Assembly (NCBI GenBank): GCA_017645245.1
Contig: JAGCPG010000040.1
Span: 1-35,745 of the forward strand
DNA length: 35,745 nt
From: Bacteroidales bacterium
Lineage (GTDB): Bacteria > Bacteroidota > Bacteroidia > Bacteroidales > F082
Direction: 5' to 3'
Shown: piece by piece, positions 25,914 through 34,002 of the stretch
Numbering within the stretch: the first letter of the stretch is position 1
Layout of the letters: each line of letters opens with the position of its first letter
The notes under the pieces: model-generated
Seen by the model: the letters and a program-made list of their open reading frames with translations, nothing else
Told to the model about the DNA's origin: nothing
Databases searched by the model: none
Translations under genes and position numbers: made by a program

Positions 25914-27239
25914 ATGAATCCTGACTCCATCGTCCAAGCCGTGGAGGCTTCCGAGAGCACTTCCAACACTGGATTGGTCATTGCCATTATCGGCCTCCTC
26001 ATCTTTGCCGCACACCTCTTTACCGAGATCTTCAGCCGCAAGCGCATCCCTGATGTGCTGCTCCTGATGGTCATCGGCTTGGTCATCGGCCCCATCTTCA
26101 ACTGGGTGAAGCCTCAGGACTTGGGTTCGGTAGCCAGTGTGTTCACCACCATCACCTTGGTCATCATTCTGTTTGAAAGCGGTACAGAGCTGAATTTCAA
26201 CACTTTGTTAAACTCCATCAAGGGTACCATGAAGCTGACCACCATCAATTTCTTCATCACCATGATCATTGTGGCGGCGCTGGGCATGCTCTTTGAGAAG
26301 TTCGACATCCTGACCAGCCTCATGCTGGGAGCCATTTTGGGGGGTACCTCCTCCGCCGTGGTCATCCCGATGGTGGGTCAGCTGAAAATCAGCCAGAAGG
26401 GAGGCACCATTCTCATCCTTGAATCCGCCTTCAGCGACGTGCTTTGCATCGTGTTTGCATGGGCTTTCCTTGAGGCCTTGCAGTCGGGAGCGTTGAACGT
26501 CGGACAAACCTTGGGCGACATCATCTCGTCCTTCATCCTGGCCAGCATCATCGGCTTGGTAGCGGCCATCTTCTGGTCATATATCCTCGACAAGGTGCGT
26601 CACGTGAAGAACTCCATCCTGACCACTCCCGCCTTCGTGTTCATCGTTTACGGTTTCAACGAATGGCTGGGCTTTAGCGGCGCCATCGCGGCACTGGCCT
26701 TCGGTATCGGCATGGCCAACATGGACTACTTCTACAAGCGTGGACTCATCATCCAACGGATTTTCAAGAGCCAGCCCGCCATGCTCAACGAAACTGAGAA
26801 ACAACTGTTCAGCGAAGTAGTGTTCCTGCTGAAGACCTTCTTCTTCATCTATATTGGCATCTCCATCAAGCTGGAGCGTTTTTGGCCCATCCTCATCGGA
26901 TTCATCGTCTCCGTGGTGCTGTTCGCGATGCGCATCCTGATCGTCAAGCTGTCGTTCCACAAGGAAGACGATCCGTTGCCCGTCGGTGACAAGGTTTTCA
27001 TGTCGGGCATCGTGCCTAAGGGCTTGGCTGCAGCTGTCTTGGCCACCATACCGGTGCAGCGCGGCATCCCCGGTGGAGAGACCATCCAAAACATTGTCTT
27101 TGCGGTGATCCTGTTCACCATCATCTTCACCTCCATCCTGGTTCCTGTGCTGGACAAGGAAAATGCCATCAGCCGTTTCTACAAGAAGCACTTCATGGCC
27201 AAGGAACAGACTATTCAAGAATTAATTGACAACAATTAA
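25914..27239 (+). CDS. Cation:proton antiporter (CPA-type), copy 1
   Basis: A 441-residue membrane protein of the Na_H_Exchanger fold with about 12-13 helices. Landmarks are the first helix GLVIAIIGLLIFAAHLF, IPDVLLLMVIGLVIGP, the helix-4 region LFESGTELNF, GGTSSAVVIPM, and ILESAFSDVL with Asp175 at the usual ion-binding position. Later motifs include FSGAIAALAFGIGMAN and a PKG motif (GIVPKGLAAAVLAT). It probably exchanges Na+ or K+ for H+ across the inner membrane; ion choice is not readable. It starts 9 bases after the C25 stop and 11 bases before a tandem paralogue. Confidence 0.9.
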   Translation: MNPDSIVQAVEASESTSNTGLVIAIIGLLIFAAHLFTEIFSRKRIPDVLLLMVIGLVIGPIFNWVKPQDLGSVASVFTTITLVIILFESGTELNFNTLLNSIKGTMKLTTINFFITMIIVAALGMLFEKFDILTSLMLGAILGGTSSAVVIPMVGQLKISQKGGTILILESAFSDVLCIVFAWAFLEALQSGALNVGQTLGDIISSFILASIIGLVAAIFWSYILDKVRHVKNSILTTPAFVFIVYGFNEWLGFSGAIAALAFGIGMANMDYFYKRGLIIQRIFKSQPAMLNETEKQLFSEVVFLLKTFFFIYIGISIKLERFWPILIGFIVSVVLFAMRILIVKLSFHKEDDPLPVGDKVFMSGIVPKGLAAAVLATIPVQRGIPGGETIQNIVFAVILFTIIFTSILVPVLDKENAISRFYKKHFMAKEQTIQELIDNN

Positions 27240-27250
27240 TGCTGCCATAA

Positions 27251-28564
27251 ATGGATGAAACCCTACCCATCGAGGCCTTAGGCCAATCCATCTCAACGGG
27301 ACTGTCGTCGAGCAAGATCGGCTTGATCATTGCCGTCATCGGCTTGATGATCTTCGCCGCGCATCTGTTCAGTGCCATCTTCAGCAAGCGAAGGATTCCC
27401 GATGTGCTCTTCCTGATCTTGATCGGACTGATCATCGGGCCCCTCACCCACTTGGTGGATTCCGAGAAGCTCACCCTGCTGGGTAGCATCCTATCGGCCG
27501 TCACCCTGGTGCTCATCCTTTTCGAGAGCGGCATCCAGATGAGTTTCAACAACCTGAAGGACTCCTTCAAGCCTTCGTTGAAGCTGACCGCCTTCAATTT
27601 CGTGTTTTCCGCCATCGCGGTATGGCTGGTGGGTTGGTTGATCCTGAAACTCGACCCTGTGATCAGCATCATGCTGGGATGCGTGCTGGGAGGCACCGCC
27701 TCGGCCGTGGTGACCCCCATCGTGCGCCAGCTCAAGATGTCGCAGAAAAGCGCCACCATCCTGATCCTGGAAGCCGCCATCGGCAATGTGTTCAGCATCG
27801 TGCTGGCCTTGGCCCTTTTGGAAGCCATCCGATCCAACCACGTGGAGTTCGGCATGATCTTCGGACAGATCTTCTCGTCGTTCATCCTGGCCACCCTCAT
27901 CGGCCTGGTCGGAGCCGTCTTCTGGGCCTTGATCCTGGATAGGGTGCGTACCATCCAATACTCCGTGCTCACCACTCCCGCCTTTGTGTTCATCATCTAT
28001 GGCGTCAATGAATGGATGGGCTACAGCGGCGCCATCGCGGCACTGGCCTTCGGCATCGGCATGGCCAACATCGACGGCATTTACGACGGTTTGCTGCACA
28101 AGGCTATCAGAAAACGTCCCGCCAAACTCAACGACACCGAGCGTTCCCTGTTTAGTGAGCTGGTGCTGCTGCTCAAGACTTTCTTCTTCGTGTATGTGGG
28201 CATGTCGATCCAGCTTAACACGTGGCGTCCCATCATCATCGGGTTGTGCATCACCGTCATGCTTTTCCTCGTGCGCATCCCCGTGGTGCTCATCGCCATC
28301 TCCAAGAAATATGACATCCCAAGGCAGGAACGCAGATACATGTCGGCCATCGACCCGAAGGGACTGACGGCGGCAGTGTTGGCCACCCAAGCCGTGGCTT
28401 ACATCCCCGATTTGGAAATCGGATATTTCATCAGGAACATCGTCTTCTCGGTGATCCTGTTTAGCATCGTCATCAATTCCATCCTGATCCCCATCATCGC
28501 CAGGGAAAGACCCCGTTTCTTCTTTGAGCGGCACGAGTCAAGCAACCCTGATGTAGCGGACTAA
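27251..28564 (+). CDS. Cation:proton antiporter-like protein, copy 2, lacking the conserved Asp
   Basis: A 437-residue tandem paralogue of the preceding antiporter, colinear throughout: GLIIAVIGLMIFAAHLF, IPDVLFLILIGLIIGP, LFESGIQMSF, YSGAIAALAFGIGMAN and AIDPKGLTAAVLAT. The key difference is in the motif after GGTASAVVTPI. Copy 1 reads ESAFSDVL, but here it is EAAIGNVF, so the acidic residue becomes Asn179 (codon AAT). In CPA antiporters a carboxylate there binds the ion. This copy may therefore have changed stoichiometry, act as a partner subunit, or be inactive (inference). Start ATG 27251 is 11 bases after the preceding stop. Confidence 0.88.
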   Translation: MDETLPIEALGQSISTGLSSSKIGLIIAVIGLMIFAAHLFSAIFSKRRIPDVLFLILIGLIIGPLTHLVDSEKLTLLGSILSAVTLVLILFESGIQMSFNNLKDSFKPSLKLTAFNFVFSAIAVWLVGWLILKLDPVISIMLGCVLGGTASAVVTPIVRQLKMSQKSATILILEAAIGNVFSIVLALALLEAIRSNHVEFGMIFGQIFSSFILATLIGLVGAVFWALILDRVRTIQYSVLTTPAFVFIIYGVNEWMGYSGAIAALAFGIGMANIDGIYDGLLHKAIRKRPAKLNDTERSLFSELVLLLKTFFFVYVGMSIQLNTWRPIIIGLCITVMLFLVRIPVVLIAISKKYDIPRQERRYMSAIDPKGLTAAVLATQAVAYIPDLEIGYFIRNIVFSVILFSIVINSILIPIIARERPRFFFERHESSNPDVAD

Positions 28565-28576
28565 AACCATCGCACC

Positions 28577-29035
28577 GTGGAAGAGCAAACCTACACCTAT
28601 AAATATCCGCGTCCGGCCGTGACGACCGATTGTGTGGTATTCAGGCTTGAAAACAGCATCCTGAAAACCCTGCTCATCGAACGCGGCAACGAACCCTACA
28701 AAGGCTATTGGGCCTTCCCCGGCGGATTCCTCAACATGGATGAGAATGCCGAGCAAGGCGCGTTGAGGGAATTGGAGGAGGAAACCGGCCTCAAGCTGAA
28801 GCACATCGAGGAGTTCGGCACCTTCTCAACGGTGGATCGCGATCCCCGTGGACGTGTCATCTCCATCGCCTTCTATGGCATCACCGATCTCACTGAGGTG
28901 AAAGGTGGCGACGATGCCGCCAATGCCCAATGGTTCCCGATCGATGAGATCCCTCCCCTCGCCTTCGACCATGACGAGATGCTTGAAAGAGCCCTCGCCC
29001 GACTGCACAAGGATCATCAAGAAATCTTCAAATAA
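28577..29035 (+). CDS. Nudix hydrolase
   Basis: A 152-residue cytosolic protein with a perfect Nudix box from Gly50 to Leu72 (G-x5-E-x7-RELEEETGL), where Arg64, Glu65, Glu68 and Glu69 coordinate Mg2+. The N-terminal RPAVTTDCVVFRLE and the later PRGRVISIAFYGI and PLAFDHDEML resemble the ADP-ribose pyrophosphatase/NrtR-related subgroup of Bacteroidetes. The substrate, a nucleoside diphosphate linked to another group, is not certain. No ATG is suitably placed; translation appears to start at GTG (28577), 12 bases after the antiporter stop. The thioesterase gene follows after 8 bases. Confidence 0.9.
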   Translation: MEEQTYTYKYPRPAVTTDCVVFRLENSILKTLLIERGNEPYKGYWAFPGGFLNMDENAEQGALRELEEETGLKLKHIEEFGTFSTVDRDPRGRVISIAFYGITDLTEVKGGDDAANAQWFPIDEIPPLAFDHDEMLERALARLHKDHQEIFK

Positions 29036-29043
29036 ACCACCCC

Positions 29044-29511
29044 ATGAAAGCAACCTATTCACAACGTTTGATCAAGCTCGCCGACCTCAACCACCATCAG
29101 ACCTTCTTCGCGGGAAGATGTTCCGAGTGGTTTCTGGAAAGCTCCTATTTCGCCGTGGCCCAATACGTTGACACCAAGGACACCGTCCTGCTCGTACTCC
29201 ATGGCATCGACTTCAAGTTCCCCATCTTTGCCGGCGACATCGTCACTTTCGAAAGCAAGGTGATCCACACGGGCAAGAGCACCCTCACGGTCTACACCAA
29301 GATGTACCGCAGTCGCGAGCCCGAAAAGACGGCCGCCGACGGTTTCGCCACCTTCTCCTATCTGGACGAGGACCATCATTCCAAGCCGCACGGCATCGTC
29401 CTCACCCCTGAGACCGAGGAGGAAAAATGGCTCCAGGAGCAGGCGCTTGAGGTCTTGGAGGATTCCAAAAGAAGAGCAAAGGCGATGAATCAGTTTGGAG
29501 TTGGGAGTTAG
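29044..29511 (+). CDS. Hotdog-fold acyl-CoA thioesterase
   Basis: A 155-residue protein. The N-terminal part, LADLNHHQTFFAGRCSEWFLESSYFAVAQYV, follows the BFIT/BACH-type acyl-CoA hydrolase pattern D-x-N-x-x-G-T-x-F-G-G. The following strands FKFPIFAGDIVTFESKVIHTGKSTLTVY complete a single hotdog domain. It should hydrolyse acyl-CoA to free fatty acid and CoA in the cytosol; chain-length choice is unknown. In the motif the usual Gly-Thr is His-Gln, a small departure. The final residues (MNQFGVGS) are encoded in a short direct repeat at 29499-29523, suggesting that the 3' end was reshaped. It is last in the C25-antiporter-Nudix run. Confidence 0.82.
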   Translation: MKATYSQRLIKLADLNHHQTFFAGRCSEWFLESSYFAVAQYVDTKDTVLLVLHGIDFKFPIFAGDIVTFESKVIHTGKSTLTVYTKMYRSREPEKTAADGFATFSYLDEDHHSKPHGIVLTPETEEEKWLQEQALEVLEDSKRRAKAMNQFGVGS

Positions 29512-29523
29512 AAGTTGGGAGTT
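29499..29523. repeat. Short direct repeat at the thioesterase stop codon
   Basis: Two copies of the 11-mer AGTTGGGAGTT (29499-29509 and 29513-29523) with a 14-base period. The first lies in the last codons of the thioesterase gene and the second just after its stop. Confidence 0.8.
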
Positions 29524-29567
29524 GAAAAAAAATTACGAAAACAACAGCGGGATATCAAAAAAAGTTG

Positions 29568-29575
29568 TAATTTTG
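29568..29575 (+). promoter_or_regulatory. -7 promoter box for rpsO
   Basis: TAATTTTG followed by CAGCC, a context often seen at Bacteroidetes ribosomal-protein promoters, 46 bases before the rpsO ATG. The -33 position has no TTTG. Confidence 0.6.
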
Positions 29576-29621
29576 CAGCCCGTTTAGAAAAGTTAAAATA
29601 AAAAGTAAAGAAGTATTAATT

Positions 29622-29891
29622 ATGTATTTGACTGCAGAAAAGAAATCAGAGATTTTCAGCCAATACGGCAAGAGCGCTGCCGATACTGGTTCAGCAGAAG
29701 GCCAAATCGCTTTGTTCACCTACAGAATCAAGCATTTGACTGAACAAACAAAGGAACACAAAAAAGATGTGGCGGCCAAGCGCGCGTTGGTTCGTTTAGT
29801 AGGTAAGAGAAGAAAACTTCTCGATTATTTGAAGAGAACTGACATCGAAAGATACCGTACCATCATCAAGGAATTGGGCATCAGAAAGTAA
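29622..29891 (+). CDS. rpsO: 30S ribosomal protein S15
   Basis: An 89-residue protein, the standard length for S15, which binds 16S rRNA in the platform of the 30S subunit. Diagnostic segments are the N-terminal YLTAEKKSEIFSQYG, DTGSAEGQIALFTYRIKHLTEQ, VGKRRKLLDYLKR and the C-terminal YRTIIKELGIRK. It has its own promoter box (29568) and a strong intrinsic terminator (29921-29953). It precedes pnp, the order known from many bacteria, although here a terminator separates them. Confidence 0.98.
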   Translation: MYLTAEKKSEIFSQYGKSAADTGSAEGQIALFTYRIKHLTEQTKEHKKDVAAKRALVRLVGKRRKLLDYLKRTDIERYRTIIKELGIRK

Positions 29892-29920
29892 AAGCTTTCG
29901 CGCTGCCTAAGCGGAACAAC

Positions 29921-29953
29921 AAAAAAGGCAATAGACCCTATTGCCTTTTTTTT
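29921..29953 (+). terminator. Intrinsic terminator after rpsO
   Basis: A perfect hairpin: left arm AAAAAAGGCAATA (29921-29933), loop GACCC, right arm TATTGCCTTTTTT (29939-29951), followed by more T. It should end most rpsO transcripts before pnp, and may act as partial read-through into pnp. Confidence 0.9.
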
Positions 29954-29992
29954 GCTATTTTAAAAGTCCACATCTAAAACAGAAGAAAAATT

Positions 29993-32260
29993 ATGGGTCC
30001 AGAAGGAATTACTCAAATCATAAAGATGCCTAACGGTCAGGAAATCAGCATCAACACCGGCCGTTATGCCAAGCAGGCCGACGGCTCCGCGCTGCTTCGT
30101 TGCGGCGACACCGTCCTGCTTGCCACCGTCTGCTCAGCCACCGAAGTCGCTCCTGAGACCGACTTCTTCCCGCTGTCAGTCGACTACCGCGAAAAATACT
30201 ATGCCACCGGCAAGTTCCCTGGCGGATTCTTCAAGCGCGAAGCCAAGCCCTCTGACTACGAGGTGCTCATCTCCCGCCTGATCGACCGCGCCCTGAGACC
30301 GTTGTTCCCTGATGACTACCATGCCGAGACCATCGTCCAGGTGAACCTGCTCTCCGCCGAGAAGAACGTGGCTCCCGATGCCCTCGCCGCCTTGGCCGCC
30401 TCAGCTGCCATCAGCGTGTCCGACATCCCGTTCCACGGCCCGATCTCAGAGTGCCGCGTCGCCCTCATCGGTGACGAATACGTCATCAACCCCACCTTCG
30501 AGCAACAGGAGGAAGCCCGCCTCGAGCTGATGGTGGCCGCCTCCATGAAGGACATCTGCATGGTGGAAGGCGAGTGCAAGGAAGTCTCCGAAGCCGAGAT
30601 GCTTGGCGCCCTCAAAGCCGCCCATGAAGCCATCAAGATCCAGTGCCAGGCACAGATCGAGCTGATGGAGAAGGTTGGCAAAGCCAAGAGAGAGTATTGC
30701 CATGAAGTGAACGACGAGACCATCCGCCAAGAGGTGCAGGACAACTGCTACCAGGCTTGCTACGACTTCGCCCTTTCAGGCTGCGCCGACAAGCACCTCC
30801 GCGAAGATACGTTCAACGGCATCCTCGACAAATATCTCGAAAAATATACCGAAGAAGAGCTCGAAACCGTCGCTCCGCTGGCCAAGCGTTATTTCCATGA
30901 CGTCCAGCGTTCGGCAGTGCGCAACGCCGTCCTCGACAAGCGCATCCGCCTCGACGGCCGTCAGCTCAGCCAAGTGCGTCCCATCTGGACAGAAGTCGAC
31001 ATTCTGCCTTCGGCTCACGGCTCAGCCGTATTCACCCGTGGTGAGACACAGGCCCTCGTGACCGTCACCCTCGGCACCAAGCTCGATGAACAGACCATCG
31101 ACGGCGCCGTGCTGGAAGGCACCAAGAACTTCACGCTGCACTACAACTTCCCCGGTTTCGCCACTGGCGAGGCCAAGGCAGCCCGCAGCACCTCACGTCG
31201 TGAGATCGGTCACGGCAACCTGGCTGAAAGAGCTCTGAAATCGATGGTTCCACACGATGAGAGCATGCCTTACACCGTGCGTATCGTGAGCGACATCCTC
31301 GAGTCGAACGGCTCTTCCTCCATGGCCTCCGTTTGCGGCGGCTGCATGGCCCTGATGGATGCCGGCGTGCCGATGCGCAAGCCCGTCGCTGGCGTGGCCA
31401 TGGGCATGATCTCCGACAGCGAGACCGGCAAATACGCCATCCTGACTGATATCCTTGGCGATGAGGACCACCTCGGCGACATGGACTTCAAGGTCACCGG
31501 CACCCGCGACGGCATCACCGCCTGCCAGATGGACATCAAGGTCGACGGCCTCAGCTACGAGGTCCTCACCGAAGCCCTCGAACAGGCCCGTCAAGGCCGT
31601 CTGCACATCCTCGACGAGATGGCCAAGACCATCAGCGAGCCTCGTGCCGACTACAAGGAGATCGTCCCGAGAATCGAGAAGATGTACATCCCGAAAGACT
31701 TCATCGGTGCCGTCATTGGCCCTGGTGGCAAGGTCATCCAAGAGCTCCAGAAGGTCACCAACACCGTCATCACCATCACCGAAGACGAAGTGCAAGGTAT
31801 CGTGGAGATCGCTTCGCAGAACAAAGCCGACATCGAAGCCTGCAAGGCCAAGATCCGCGGCATTGTCGCTGTGCCTGAGGTCGGCGAGGTATATCACGGC
31901 AAGGTCGTTTCCATCATGGCTTTCGGCGCCTTCGTCGAGATCCTGCCCAACAAGGACGGTTTGCTGCACATTTCAGAGATCGCCTGGGAGCGCTTCAACA
32001 CCATGGAAGAGACTGGCCTGAAGGAAGGCGACGAGATCGACGTCAAGTTGATTGAGATCGACGCCAAGACCGGCAAGCTCCGCCTGTCACGCAGAGAGTT
32101 GCTGCCCAAGCCAGAAGGCTATGTGGAGAAGAAAGGCGGCAACGGTCCCCGTCCGAACAACGGACCTCGCCCGAACAAGGGTGAAGGCGGTAACCGTGGC
32201 GGTCACGGCCGTGGCGGACATGGTCACGGTGGCAACCATGACAACAACCACAAGAACTAA
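29993..32260 (+). CDS. pnp: Polyribonucleotide nucleotidyltransferase (PNPase)
   Basis: A 755-residue phosphorolytic 3'-5' exoribonuclease of the RNA degradosome, working in the cytosol as a trimer. Two RNase PH-like domains are seen, the first with [27 protein letters not shown] residues and RALRPLFP. The second has [27 protein letters not shown] and [21 protein letters not shown] domain (about 560-625, [14 protein letters not shown]) and an S1 domain (about 630-700, [19 protein letters not shown]) follow. The last 45 residues are a low-complexity Gly/His/Asn/Arg tail, possibly an extra RNA-binding region. rpoD follows after 25 bases, so read-through transcription is likely. Confidence 0.98.
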   Translation: MGPEGITQIIKMPNGQEISINTGRYAKQADGSALLRCGDTVLLATVCSATEVAPETDFFPLSVDYREKYYATGKFPGGFFKREAKPSDYEVLISRLIDRALRPLFPDDYHAETIVQVNLLSAEKNVAPDALAALAASAAISVSDIPFHGPISECRVALIGDEYVINPTFEQQEEARLELMVAASMKDICMVEGECKEVSEAEMLGALKAAHEAIKIQCQAQIELMEKVGKAKREYCHEVNDETIRQEVQDNCYQACYDFALSGCADKHLREDTFNGILDKYLEKYTEEELETVAPLAKRYFHDVQRSAVRNAVLDKRIRLDGRQLSQVRPIWTEVDILPSAHGSAVFTRGETQALVTVTLGTKLDEQTIDGAVLEGTKNFTLHYNFPGFATGEAKAARSTSRREIGHGNLAERALKSMVPHDESMPYTVRIVSDILESNGSSSMASVCGGCMALMDAGVPMRKPVAGVAMGMISDSETGKYAILTDILGDEDHLGDMDFKVTGTRDGITACQMDIKVDGLSYEVLTEALEQARQGRLHILDEMAKTISEPRADYKEIVPRIEKMYIPKDFIGAVIGPGGKVIQELQKVTNTVITITEDEVQGIVEIASQNKADIEACKAKIRGIVAVPEVGEVYHGKVVSIMAFGAFVEILPNKDGLLHISEIAWERFNTMEETGLKEGDEIDVKLIEIDAKTGKLRLSRRELLPKPEGYVEKKGGNGPRPNNGPRPNKGEGGNRGGHGRGGHGHGGNHDNNHKN

Positions 32261-32263
32261 TTT

Positions 32264-32275
32264 TTGGTTAACCAA
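32264..32275. promoter_or_regulatory. 12-base perfect palindrome between pnp and rpoD
   Basis: TTGGTTAACCAA is self-complementary and fills half of the 25-base gap between the pnp stop and the rpoD start. It could be an operator or a small mRNA hairpin; a chance palindrome is also possible. Confidence 0.3.
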
Positions 32276-32285
32276 CACGTTATAA

Positions 32286-33149
32286 ATGAGGCAGTTAAAG
32301 ATTACGAAGCAGGTTACCAACCGTGAGACCGCGTCTCTCGACAAGTACCTGCAAGAAATTGGTAAGGTTGAACTGATTTCCGCCGAAGAAGAGGTAGAAT
32401 TGGCGCAACGTATCAAGCAAGGCGACAAAGCCGCATTGGAAAAGCTTACCAAAGCCAACCTGCGTTTCGTCGTCTCCGTATCAAAACAGTATCAGAACCA
32501 AGGCCTCAGTCTTCCCGACTTAATCAACGAAGGCAACTTGGGACTGATAAAAGCCGCACAACGTTTCGACGAAACCAGAGGTTTCAAATTCATCTCCTAC
32601 GCCGTGTGGTGGATTCGTCAATCCATCCTTCAGGCACTGGCCGAACAATCGCGTATTGTCCGTCTCCCACTGAACAAAATCGGTTCCATCAACAAAATCA
32701 ACAAAGCTTACGCTAAGCTCGAGCAAGAGTATGAACGTGAACCCAATGCAGAGGAGATTGCCGAGGTGCTGGAAATCACGGAGGCAGAGGTGAAAGAGTC
32801 GATGAAGAATGCCGGACGTCACATCTCGATGGACGCCCCGCTGATCCAGGACGAAGACAACACCATGTACGACGTCTTGAAGAGCGAGGAGGCACCCACT
32901 CCTGAGACGGAGCTTCTGTACGAGTCGTTACGCAAAGAAATTGACCGGGCCATCTCCACGTTGACACCGCGCGAGGCCGACGTCGTCCGTCTTTATTTCG
33001 GACTCAACGGCAGCCACCCGATGACTTTGGAGGAGATCGGTGAAAAGTTTGACTTGACGCGTGAACGTGTGCGTCAGATTAAGGAAAAGGCTATTCGTAG
33101 GTTGAAACACACGAGCAGAAGCAAGATCCTTAAGAGTTATCTCGGTTAA
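32286..33149 (+). CDS. rpoD: Primary RNA polymerase sigma factor (RpoD/SigA, short Bacteroidetes type)
   Basis: A 287-residue housekeeping sigma factor. Region 1.2 is near [15 protein letters not shown] (residues 18-32). Region 2 has [17 protein letters not shown] and [28 protein letters not shown] sequence, for core binding and -10 recognition. Region 3 and region 4.2 ([27 protein letters not shown], -35 recognition) complete it. Region 1.1 is absent, as is usual in Bacteroidetes, where this factor reads the -33/-7 promoters also seen in this window. It lies 25 bases after pnp and is followed by a strong terminator. The start at 32286 (MRQLKITKQ) is the family start. Confidence 0.98.
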   Translation: MRQLKITKQVTNRETASLDKYLQEIGKVELISAEEEVELAQRIKQGDKAALEKLTKANLRFVVSVSKQYQNQGLSLPDLINEGNLGLIKAAQRFDETRGFKFISYAVWWIRQSILQALAEQSRIVRLPLNKIGSINKINKAYAKLEQEYEREPNAEEIAEVLEITEAEVKESMKNAGRHISMDAPLIQDEDNTMYDVLKSEEAPTPETELLYESLRKEIDRAISTLTPREADVVRLYFGLNGSHPMTLEEIGEKFDLTRERVRQIKEKAIRRLKHTSRSKILKSYLG

Positions 33150-33164
33150 GATCTTTGGATCATC

Positions 33165-33202
33165 AAAAAAGCCCTCTGAAGTTTTCGGAGGGCTTTTTTT
33201 TT
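33165..33202. terminator. Bidirectional intrinsic terminator between rpoD and the FISUMP genes
   Basis: The stem GCCCTCTGAA (33171-33180) pairs with TTCGGAGGGC (33184-33193) with one G-T wobble and a 3-base loop. It is flanked by A6 on the left and a T run on the right, so it can terminate rpoD (plus) and the convergent lipoprotein operon (minus). Confidence 0.88.
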
Positions 33203-33217
33203 AACGCTGTCTTTTGG

Positions 33218-33979
33218 TTATTCTGACAGTTTGTTATGCACCGGACGGATCGAATAGCCTAAATAACGCTCATCTCTTCTCGGAATAGCCACTGAGGAAT
33301 TGAAGACAAAACTACCTGCGGATATCGAACTAATACCATTCTCATTCATACCAAGTTCATCCGACCAGTAGTAACCTTGTACATCTTCATCTGTGACGGG
33401 ACCATAGGAAAACAAGACTCCTGCCGCCGGAAGGAAAAGACTATGGCCGTTATCAGCAGTGAACAGTCTGCCGTTCACACCGTTCTGTGTCGTCCAAACA
33501 CATTCGGTGTTCTGCAATAGTTCCCTCCACTGTTCATTAGTGGGCATACGCCAGCCATTGGCCCAATTGATCATGACGTAATCATCTTCATAGGTTAAAA
33601 ACTTCAAGGAGTCGGTAAAACCTTCATAACCATATTCAGGTTCAAAGCAATACTTGGTCAGTTGGTCCCAATTACCTTTACAATGCCTGTAGTTATTCCA
33701 ATGATAACGGCTCTTGGTTTGCACCTCGCCCCAAGCGTAGTAGTCGCCGTAGCCTTCAGGCGTATTGGCACCCACGTTGCAGGTGGCCCACAAGGTACCG
33801 CTAGGCAGGCATAGGTCAACATATTCATGACCTCCATAGGTACCGATGCCACCGCAATCAACAACATCGTCGCCGCCGTTATCGTCGTTGTCGTTCGTGT
33901 CATCTTTCGGATTACAAGCGGTCATGATTACCGCCGTCATTAGCATTAAGGCTGCTAAAACCTTTTTGTATTTTTTCAT
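33218..33979 (-). CDS. FISUMP-domain lipoprotein
   Basis: A 253-residue predicted surface or periplasmic lipoprotein. The signal MKKYKKVLAALMLMTAVIMT ends at lipobox TAC (Cys22). An acidic Asp/Asn-rich linker (about 25-43) leads to a domain of the Fibrobacter succinogenes major paralogous type: VDLCLPSGTLWATCNVGA, YGDYYAWGE, WRMPTNEQWREL, GYYWSDE and a C-terminal GYSIRPV. These domains are frequent in gut Bacteroidales surface proteins; their ligand or activity is not established. It starts 23 bases after the stop of a paralogue with the same signal peptide and is probably co-transcribed with it. Confidence 0.85.
   Translation of the reverse strand: MKKYKKVLAALMLMTAVIMTACNPKDDTNDNDDNGGDDVVDCGGIGTYGGHEYVDLCLPSGTLWATCNVGANTPEGYGDYYAWGEVQTKSRYHWNNYRHCKGNWDQLTKYCFEPEYGYEGFTDSLKFLTYEDDYVMINWANGWRMPTNEQWRELLQNTECVWTTQNGVNGRLFTADNGHSLFLPAAGVLFSYGPVTDEDVQGYYWSDELGMNENGISSISAGSFVFNSSVAIPRRDERYLGYSIRPVHNKLSE
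33936..33979. repeat. 44-base direct repeat, copy A (signal-peptide coding)
   Basis: This segment encodes the first residues of the downstream FISUMP lipoprotein. It matches 34967-35010 at 43 of 44 positions, the single difference being G/A at a silent site. Confidence 0.9.
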
Positions 33980-34002
33980 GACTTATGAGATTTGGTTAGT
34001 TA

